Shown here one piece after another: positions 1 to 5,152 of a stretch of 13,880 nt of DNA. Location: the NCBI GenBank assembly GCA_046565595.1, contig JBKHYG010000091.1, positions 1 through 13,880 of the forward strand, written 5' to 3'. Source of the stretch: JBKHYG01 sp046565595 (GTDB lineage Bacteria > Actinomycetota > AC-67). How positions within the stretch are numbered: position 1 is the first letter of the stretch; the number at the start of each line of letters is the position of its first letter. The notes below the pieces were generated by a model. That model made no database searches, was not told the DNA's origin, and saw nothing but the letters and a program-made list of their open reading frames with translations. The translations under genes were made by a program, and so were the position numbers.

Positions 1-70
1 CAAGGCTCGCCACGACAAGTCCAAGGAGTTCGGTGCTCTTGCTCAACCAAACGGCAAGCCCAGGAGGTCT

Positions 71-184
71 TCAGGTGTGGCATAACTCCCGAAGCCAATC
101 GGTGGCACGGGTGGTGAACTCAGACACGAACTTCGAAACATTGTGAAAGTTCGGCTCCTTTGTCTCCGATTTCGATCCGGTCAT
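71..184 (-). CDS. Possible small ORF or gene-end fragment, 37 aa, unknown
   Basis: An ATG at 184-182 opens 37 codons ending in TGA at 73-71. The peptide looks soluble and is rich in Ser, Thr, Glu and Lys; its second half (around FVSEFTTRATDWLREL) could form an amphipathic helix. No Shine-Dalgarno sequence precedes the ATG, and the frame stays open for several codons upstream, so it could equally be the tail of a decayed gene. Competing short frames exist on the plus strand, one running from the window edge to a TAA at 83-85. I do not recognise it. Nothing else supportable is visible in bases 1-190. Confidence 0.15.
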   Translation of the reverse strand: MTGSKSETKEPNFHNVSKFVSEFTTRATDWLRELCHT

Positions 185-193
185 GACGACAGC

Positions 194-222
194 CTGAGGG
201 GCCCTCGGTGAGGGCCCCTCAG
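194..222. terminator. Strong 12-bp hairpin, likely terminator of the minus-strand protease relic
   Basis: The arms CTGAGGGGCCCT (194-205) and AGGGCCCCTCAG (211-222) are perfect reverse complements around a 5-nt loop. No T-run follows on either strand, so it is either a U-less hairpin terminator, as is often seen in high-GC actinobacteria, or a stabilising 3' structure. It lies 21 bases beyond the minus-strand stop at 244-246, the expected place for the end of that transcript. Confidence 0.6.
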
Positions 223-243
223 CTGGCTAGTGCCGGCGACAAG

Positions 244-625
244 TCAGCAGGTGAACCCGACGGCGCAGATGTTGGCAAGTCCGAGTTCATTGCGGACCCA
301 GTCGATGCCGCTGTACGCGAAGATGGTGCTGGCGTCATCCTTGCCCCATAGGATGCCGACCGCTTGCACATCGTTCGCGCTCGGCGAATTGGTGATTCTG
401 TAGACGGGAGATCCGCTATCGCCGAAGTCTGAGTTCCAAGTGGCGATGTATTGATACAGCAGGACCTAGTTCGTGCCCGCCACCGCCGCACTCACGCATG
501 CGTCGGTGATTGAACCCGAGGTCCGGCCGGTCGTCCTGGCGGTCTTGTACACGGTGCCGCTGGTAGGCGTGAAGACCGTGCTGACGCGGTACAGATCAGT
601 GCCGTTCCACGACAGGTTGTTGAGC
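244..625 (-). pseudogene. Relic of a secreted chymotrypsin-like (S1) serine protease, C-terminal half
   Basis: Reading leftwards from about 625, one frame gives WNGTDLYRVSTVF, then VYKTARTTGRTSGSITDACV, then AGTN followed by TAG (468-466). The same frame continues as LYQYIATWNSDFGDSGSPVY, then VGILWGK, and ends at TGA (246-244). This is the usual order of the C-terminal beta-barrel of bacterial S1 proteases: the K-GRTTG-T-G strand, then GDSGSPV with the catalytic Ser (codon 417-415), then the G-I-WG strand. The N-terminal half with the catalytic His and Asp is not recognisable to the right of about 625, and the TAG interrupts the rest, so I call a pseudogene. A TAC to TAG change would account for the stop. 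A sequencing error could explain the TAG but not the missing first half. Confidence 0.7.
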
Positions 626-716
626 GGGCTCCTGGCTATTCGTCCTCGGCTCGCTCCTACATCGGTTTGCCTTGAGGACGATCGCACCGCGGAGCAAGGT
701 GCCCTATCGTGATGGC

Positions 717-1379
717 ATGACTTCACCTGTGCCTGCTTCAGCGCCTCGATGCAGTTCTCCGCGCGTACGTTTGGCCGTGCGCGGTGTCGTCATCGGGCTT
801 GTTGCGATGGGGCTGGTTCTGCTGGTGCTTGGTAGAACGATTGACTTCGGGCCATTCGCCCCAACATCGCCCGGGCCCCTGCCCATCGAGCGGATCCGCG
901 GCAGCTAAGGCCGCCTTCGTCGTTCATGGCAGCACTTCACGGGTTGCTCTGGGGTCCTGACCCTGCGCGATGCTGCTCCGTTTGACTTCGCCATCATCGA
1001 GATCCTTCAATCCCGCATCGGAGACCTGTCGCCGGCAGTGCGGTATTGGGGTGGCCCGACGCGTGTTGGAACGCCTGCCGTCGGAACCCCCGTGCGACTG
1101 TACGGTGAGGGACCGAGCCTCGATGCTGCTCGCCACCGAACCGGCATCATCACTCGAGCGACGCCATCGGGGTTCGAAGCGGCAATGACATGCGACCCCG
1201 GGGACCTGGGAGCGCCAGTCATCGGGGCTAACGGCGAGGCCTTGGGCCTAGTGGTTGGTGCCACGCCGCTGTGCAGCGTTATCGCTATCGAGCACGTGCT
1301 GCAGATCCTTCGGAACGAGAGCTCGATGTGGACTCACCTGGATCTCCAAACAGCCCCGGTCACAGCCAATCTCGTGTGA
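717..1379 (+). pseudogene. Broken S1-like serine protease homologue, catalytic Ser replaced by Leu
   Basis: ATG 717 starts a basic N-terminus followed by a hydrophobic segment (GVVIGLVAMGLVLLVLG), a signal peptide or anchor. The frame hits TAA at 906-908. The same frame resumes as DAAPFDFAIIEI (Asp codon 984-986, fitting the catalytic Asp context), then RYWGGPTRVGTP, VRLYGEGPS, TGIITRA, CDPGDLGAPVIGANGEALGL, and ends at TGA 1377-1379. This matches the end of an S1 domain, but GDLG replaces GDSG. Between 893 and 956 another frame reads AAFVVHGSTSRVALGS, which joins smoothly to LTLRDAAPFDFA, so two frameshifts are likely. The catalytic-His region is not found. The total length (about 220 codons) is normal for such a protease. 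A GTG at 1038 could open a 113-aa fragment, but I see no ribosome-binding site for it. A TATCGT hexamer 7 nt before ATG 717 fits a leaderless start. Confidence 0.6.
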
Positions 1380-1416
1380 TCGATAACTCAGCCCCACTGC
1401 ACCACAACGGGTCGAT

Positions 1417-1511
1417 TCATCTCCTCGCTATGTAGTAGTTGTTCGCGATGTCATCTTCGATCTCGTGCAGTTCCACAGACCTGAACCCAGCCGCGGCGAG
1501 CATCCCGCGGG
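1417..1511 (-). pseudogene. C-terminal scrap of a class I SAM-dependent methyltransferase
   Basis: The minus strand, read from about 1511 to a TGA at 1419-1417, encodes GMLAAAGFRSVELHEIEDDI followed by ANNYYIARR. This 'AGF-SVE...E-D--N-YYIARR' pattern is the characteristic final strand pair (beta6-beta7) of class I SAM-dependent methyltransferases. Upstream in the same frame (higher coordinates) the translation turns into low-complexity Pro/Gly/Arg codons without the expected domain, so only the last ~28 codons remain. I infer a truncated relic left by deletion. The assignment rests on pattern recognition of a short segment and should be treated as moderate. Confidence 0.5.
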
Positions 1512-1592
1512 CCCTTCCCCGCCCTCCGGGGGAGGAATCCGCCGGCGGCCGACGAAGGTGGTGGTCGCCCCAAGGGTGGGGTCTCGTCTCTC

Positions 1593-1598
1593 AGGAGG
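1593..1598 (+). promoter_or_regulatory. Shine-Dalgarno that sets the esterase start
   Basis: AGGAGG lies 4 nt before ATG 1603 (AGGAGGGGCTATG). It selects this ATG over the GTG at 1465, which has no such site. The ATG choice also gives a clean signal peptide. Confidence 0.8.
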
Positions 1599-1602
1599 GG
1601 CT

Positions 1603-3804
1603 ATGAGGAAGGGAACCGTCGCGCTCGTTGGCGCCATCGCTTTGTTGATGCAGTACCCGGCGGGCGTGCAGGCCGATCCAGCCGGACTGCCGTCGGTCGA
1701 CTCGGGTTCCAGACCGGGACCCGACGCCCTCTACTTGCCCACGCCAGAGGCCCCGCAGTTCTACAACACCGGCGCCTGGCAGGCGGACCCGGTCCTGGTG
1801 TCGGGCTCGGTCGCCTACTCCCAGGGCGAGTTCATCTACACCGATCACCTGTACGACGATCATGGCGCTGCAGGCGTACCCGATCCGAACGCCCCCATCG
1901 GTTCGCGCGCGCACCTGTTCAGCCCGACCGCTGGCACCTTCACCTACCCCACCGCAGCCAGATACGCGAACAACGCAGCTGATCTGGTCGAGTTCCGGAT
2001 CAAGCCTGCTGATACCGAGACGCACTTCCGCGTCACGCTCAACTCGATGACAGAACCCGACCTAACGACGGTGTCGATCGCTTTCGGGCCAGCGAACCCA
2101 GAACCCACCGACCTGCCGGTCGTCTGGCCGATGGACGCCGGCGTGCGTTCGGTCTCGGATGTGTTCTTCACGGTCCTTGGTGACCAGGTCATGATGCACG
2201 GGTCGGGTGGGCCCTCCTGGGAAGGGGATGCCGTCGCTGACATCTCGCGGAGACAGATCCGGTTCGAGGTTCCCCGCTCGGTATGGGATCCAGGCAACGA
2301 AGAACTGAGTGTGATCATCGGCGTTGGTCTGCGTGACCTCGCGACGGGAGCCGCATACCTGAAGCCCGCACCCGGCCAGGCCACCGCGACCACTCCGGGA
2401 GGGGCTTCTGCTCTGCGCGTGCCGCTGGTCAATGTGGGTCCACGACTGAACGAGCCCAACCCGGATCTGGCGACGGTGCCGACCTACACGATCGGGGATG
2501 CCGCGGCAGGCGCGGCGGTCCAGGCGCACTGGTGGCGCGAGCGCCAACAGGCTGACCAACTCCGCCTCGGCGATGTGCAACCGTTCGCCACGCCGGTCGA
2601 TTTCGGAGCGCTTCGAGCGGGCACCGATGACGACTCTCGGGTGCCAAAGACCGGACCGATAAACAGGATCCTGGTCAGCCGTTACGAGTTCGGCCAAGGT
2701 CTCGACCCGACGAAGGTCTGCTATTCGATCGGCGGCCCGAACCTGGGCGCGCAATGCAAGGGACGGCTGGTCGGTCAGTTGCAGCCCTACGCGTTGTATG
2801 TGCCAGAGACCGCGCCTCCCGCCGAGGGTTGGGGGATCGGGCTGCTGCTGCACTCGTTGAGCGCGAACCAGAACCAGTACGCCGGCTCGCGCAACCAATC
2901 CCAGATGGCCAAGCTGGGCGGCGGGACATTGGTCATCACGCCGAGTGGTCGCGGACCTGACGGCTTCTACGCGGGGATAGCCGAAGCCGATACCTTCGAA
3001 ACTTGGGCCGATGTCGCGCGCAACTATCCCGTGAACCCTGACCGCGCGGTCGTCAGCGGCTACTCGATGGGAGGCTTCGGGGTCTACCGCCTGTTGGCGC
3101 GGTTCCCGGATCTGTTCAGCTCGGGCTTCGCGGTCGTCAGCACCCCCGGCTCTGCTCAGCAGATGCTCGCCGGGTTGCGCAACACGCCTCTGGTCACCTG
3201 GACCGCGGTCGCCGACGAACTGGTTCCGGTGACAGGAACCGAAGCGACGCTTCGGGACCTCGAGGCCCTAGGTCTGAGGTTCTCTTCGCGCCTGTTCCTA
3301 ACCGCCGATCATCTGACGCTTGCGACCAACGACCAGTACGAGGAAGGGTTCGCACAGCTGCCCGATACCGAGGTCGATCGTGACCCGATGCATGTGACCT
3401 TCGTGGTCAACCCCGGACAGGACTCGCAAGATGTCGTGGCCGATCACGCCTACTGGTTGTCGAACATCACCAAGCGCAGCGATCAGTCCGGCACCGGCAC
3501 CATCGATGTCACTTCGGGCGGCTTCGGTTATGCGGACGCACCCGTCGGCGAGTTGTCATCCGAGGCTGGAGTGATGCTCGGTGGCAACCACGGTCCGAAG
3601 CCGCACCTGCAGCGCGGCCTCGGATGGGGGCAGGCGCCCGCGCAAGAGGTCATGGATTCGCTGACCATCTCTGCGCGGAACATCGCGTCGGTGACGATCG
3701 ATCCGGTCCGCGCGCGCATCACCTGCCAAGCTGCGATCGCCGTGCAGACAGACGGGCCGCTCTCGGTGACGATAACCGGCTGCGGCAGCTACGACTTCGT
3801 GTGA
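1603..3804 (+). CDS. Secreted alpha/beta-hydrolase (esterase / PHB-depolymerase-like), 733 aa
   Basis: The protein is exported: residues 1-24 form a signal peptide (MRKG, hydrophobic core, cleavage after GVQA). Residues ~45-290 are a beta-rich N-terminal region, possibly a DOMON/carbohydrate-binding-like module. Residues ~390-620 are the catalytic alpha/beta-hydrolase domain: LLLHSLSAN resembles an oxyanion strand, GYSMGG places the nucleophile at Ser488, and AVADELVP suggests the acid at Asp538. His570 (TADHLT) or His615 (VADHAYWL) would complete the triad. The last ~110 residues are again beta-rich, ending in a domain with two cysteines (TITCQ-like and TGCGSYDFV). The architecture resembles large actinobacterial secreted esterases related to PHB depolymerase/feruloyl esterase; the substrate cannot be read from the sequence. 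A strong SD precedes the ATG. The gene end, including its TGA, is duplicated directly downstream. The next gene is another exported hydrolase on the same strand, 193 bp away. Confidence 0.8.
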   Translation: MRKGTVALVGAIALLMQYPAGVQADPAGLPSVDSGSRPGPDALYLPTPEAPQFYNTGAWQADPVLVSGSVAYSQGEFIYTDHLYDDHGAAGVPDPNAPIGSRAHLFSPTAGTFTYPTAARYANNAADLVEFRIKPADTETHFRVTLNSMTEPDLTTVSIAFGPANPEPTDLPVVWPMDAGVRSVSDVFFTVLGDQVMMHGSGGPSWEGDAVADISRRQIRFEVPRSVWDPGNEELSVIIGVGLRDLATGAAYLKPAPGQATATTPGGASALRVPLVNVGPRLNEPNPDLATVPTYTIGDAAAGAAVQAHWWRERQQADQLRLGDVQPFATPVDFGALRAGTDDDSRVPKTGPINRILVSRYEFGQGLDPTKVCYSIGGPNLGAQCKGRLVGQLQPYALYVPETAPPAEGWGIGLLLHSLSANQNQYAGSRNQSQMAKLGGGTLVITPSGRGPDGFYAGIAEADTFETWADVARNYPVNPDRAVVSGYSMGGFGVYRLLARFPDLFSSGFAVVSTPGSAQQMLAGLRNTPLVTWTAVADELVPVTGTEATLRDLEALGLRFSSRLFLTADHLTLATNDQYEEGFAQLPDTEVDRDPMHVTFVVNPGQDSQDVVADHAYWLSNITKRSDQSGTGTIDVTSGGFGYADAPVGELSSEAGVMLGGNHGPKPHLQRGLGWGQAPAQEVMDSLTISARNIASVTIDPVRARITCQAAIAVQTDGPLSVTITGCGSYDFV

Positions 3805-3865
3805 GAGCGCACGCTCGGTGACCATAACCGGCTGCGGCACCTACGACTTCGTGTGAGAGTGCACG
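3762..3865 (+). repeat. 52-bp tandem duplication of the esterase 3' end
   Basis: Unit 1 (3762-3813) and unit 2 (3814-3865) match at 49 of 52 positions, differing at 3771/3823, 3788/3840 and 3808/3860. Unit 1 contains the last codons (SVTITGCGSYDFV) and TGA of the esterase. Unit 2, lying past the stop and shifted by one frame, still encodes SVTITGCGTYDFV and a TGA. Of the two differences in the coding part, one is synonymous (acg/acc) and one is Ser to Thr (agc/acc). Confidence 0.95.
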
Positions 3866-3997
3866 CTTCGTAAGGCATGCGCGGATGGTCCTGGTCCGAA
3901 AGGGCCAATCTCGGCTCGTGCGCTGAACCCGTGGTCCCGCAGCTGCCGATGAGTGCGGTGTAACCATCGCTGCACACCACTGACCACCGGGACTTCG
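3866..3997. other. Intergenic region between the two secreted-hydrolase genes
   Basis: This stretch holds no recognisable gene. GGTGT (3956-3960) and ACACC (3974-3978) could pair weakly around a 13-nt loop. No clear promoter or terminator was found, so whether the two flanking genes share a transcript is open. Confidence 0.4.
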
Positions 3998-5152
3998 ATG
4001 CGCAACCACACCCTGGCGAGCCAGGCGTTCCTGGCCGCCCTCGTTCTGGTGCCTGCCGTTCGTGTAGCAGCAGACGCGCCAACGCCGACCGACGAGGTTC
4101 TGCAGGCGGTCCTGCAGTCAGGGCTCACGGTACCTCTGGCTGACGGCCGACCCTGCCCGACCGATCGCATCTACGCTTCCTACCAAGTGCCTCCGTTGGC
4201 TTTCGGCCAAGGTGCCTATGTGGAGCCACTCGGTCCCGATCCGAACTCGGGAGCGCCGGCGGTCGCCGGCTACCTGGCCTGCGAAGGTAGTCAGCACGCC
4301 CTGGCGGGCTTCGACGCGATCCGCACGGCGGAGGGCTGGGTATCGATCCCGATCCCGGACCCGGGAGGCCTCGAGGTGGAGGTGGAGCCGCACGGCTTTG
4401 AGTCGGAGGCCGATCCGCGCGGTGTCTCCGGGGTGGACCCGGAGACGGGCGGATCGATCGAGCCGCAGATTGCCGACAGCAAGCCTGTCATCCTGCCGAT
4501 GCCGCCGCTGCCTTCCGACATCGAGCCGTACGCCAGCTACGACCCTCAAGACACCTGCGATCCGACCGACAAGCCAGGCGTCATCGCCTTCCGGAAGGAG
4601 ACCGTCGCGAACAACCCAGGTACAGGATGGGGAGGGATCTCGCGTGCCTGCCGAAGCACGATCAGTGAGCACTACGAGGGCCGCGCTTGGGATTGGACCG
4701 TCAGCGCCTACAACGCTACGCAGAAGCGTCAGGCCGAGGGCGTGATGAACAGCCTGTTCGCGGCCGACCGCTGGGGCAACCAACATGCGAAAGCTCGACG
4801 CCTCGGCATCATGTACATCATCTGGAACAAGCGCATCTGGGGGGCCTACCGTGCGCGCGACGGTTGGCGCGCCTACAACGGCAGCAGCCCTCATACCGAT
4901 CATGTGCACTTCAGCTTCTCTTGGCCGGGAGCGATGAAACTCACCAGCTATTGGACCGGCCAGGTCGCTGTGATGGACGCAGCACCGGTCGCTGACGAAG
5001 GTCCCGCGTTGCCCACGGCGACGGTCGCGCCGCCCACGGAGACCGTCGGCCCGGCTCCGGAGGGCTTCGTACCGCCCGCGCGTGTCGTTGTGCCGGCTCC
5101 CGAAGGATCCGCGCCGGAGCCGATGGCGCCCGAAGGTTTGCTACATCTCTAG
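3998..5152 (+). CDS. Secreted M15-like peptidase-fold protein, 384 aa
   Basis: ATG 3998 gives a signal peptide (MRNHTLASQAFLAALVLVPA, cleavage near VAA). An upstream GTG (3953) would bury it behind a Cys-containing leader, so I prefer the ATG, although the SD is weak. Residues ~30-180 are an unassigned, acidic and Pro/Gly-rich region. Residues ~190-315 match the domain found at the C-terminus of many actinobacterial cell-wall proteins, related to M15 D-Ala-D-Ala peptidases. HYEGRAWDW supplies H225-x6-D232, followed by LGIMYIIWNKRIW, GWRAY and HTDHVHFSF (H302/H304), so the zinc ligands H-x6-D plus H are all present. Cys187 and Cys218 may pair. The tail (330-384) is Pro/Ala-rich with three APEG motifs, resembling a wall-spanning linker. 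The likely role is peptidoglycan peptide cleavage or remodelling outside the membrane; the activity is inferred from the ligands only. It ends tail-to-tail with the kinase gene. Confidence 0.75.
   Translation: MRNHTLASQAFLAALVLVPAVRVAADAPTPTDEVLQAVLQSGLTVPLADGRPCPTDRIYASYQVPPLAFGQGAYVEPLGPDPNSGAPAVAGYLACEGSQHALAGFDAIRTAEGWVSIPIPDPGGLEVEVEPHGFESEADPRGVSGVDPETGGSIEPQIADSKPVILPMPPLPSDIEPYASYDPQDTCDPTDKPGVIAFRKETVANNPGTGWGGISRACRSTISEHYEGRAWDWTVSAYNATQKRQAEGVMNSLFAADRWGNQHAKARRLGIMYIIWNKRIWGAYRARDGWRAYNGSSPHTDHVHFSFSWPGAMKLTSYWTGQVAVMDAAPVADEGPALPTATVAPPTETVGPAPEGFVPPARVVVPAPEGSAPEPMAPEGLLHL
5149..5152. other. Convergent stop codons sharing one CTAG
   Basis: The plus-strand gene stops at TAG 5150-5152 and the minus-strand kinase stops at TAG read from 5151-5149. 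The two stops overlap by two bases within the palindrome CTAG, leaving no intergenic space. Confidence 0.95.

Larger units (their letters stand above)
1380..1602. other. Gene-free leader before the secreted esterase
   Basis: Apart from the methyltransferase scrap on the minus strand, this stretch has only a small hairpin, CCTCC-GGG-GGAGG (1523-1535), and a run of G/C-rich sequence. I see no convincing -35/-10 pair. The plus-strand frame of the next gene is open from 1465, but that upstream part is Pro/Arg-rich and unlike a protein N-terminus. Confidence 0.4.

Noticed and set aside
1038..1379. Stand-alone 113-aa protein from GTG 1038
   Set aside because: No ribosome-binding site is visible, and protease-like sequence continues upstream of the GTG in the same frame, so a broken larger gene explains it better.
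1465..1602. N-terminal extension of the esterase from GTG 1465
   Set aside because: The extension is Pro/Arg-rich, lacks an SD, and would place the signal peptide internally; ATG 1603 has AGGAGG just upstream.
1..1602. Mobile element as the cause of the relic-rich left part
   Set aside because: I found no transposase or integrase sequence, no terminal inverted repeats and no target-site duplication; simple decay and deletion are enough.
2062..2898. 278-codon open frame on the minus strand opposite the esterase
   Set aside because: It is Arg/Ser/Gly-rich with no recognisable motif, and it lies fully antisense to a gene with a clear signal peptide and catalytic motif. This is typical of high-GC shadow frames.
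4118..4909. 263-codon minus-strand open frame opposite the M15-like gene
   Set aside because: Composition is biased to Arg/Val/Ala without any domain, and the opposite strand carries the zinc-site motifs.
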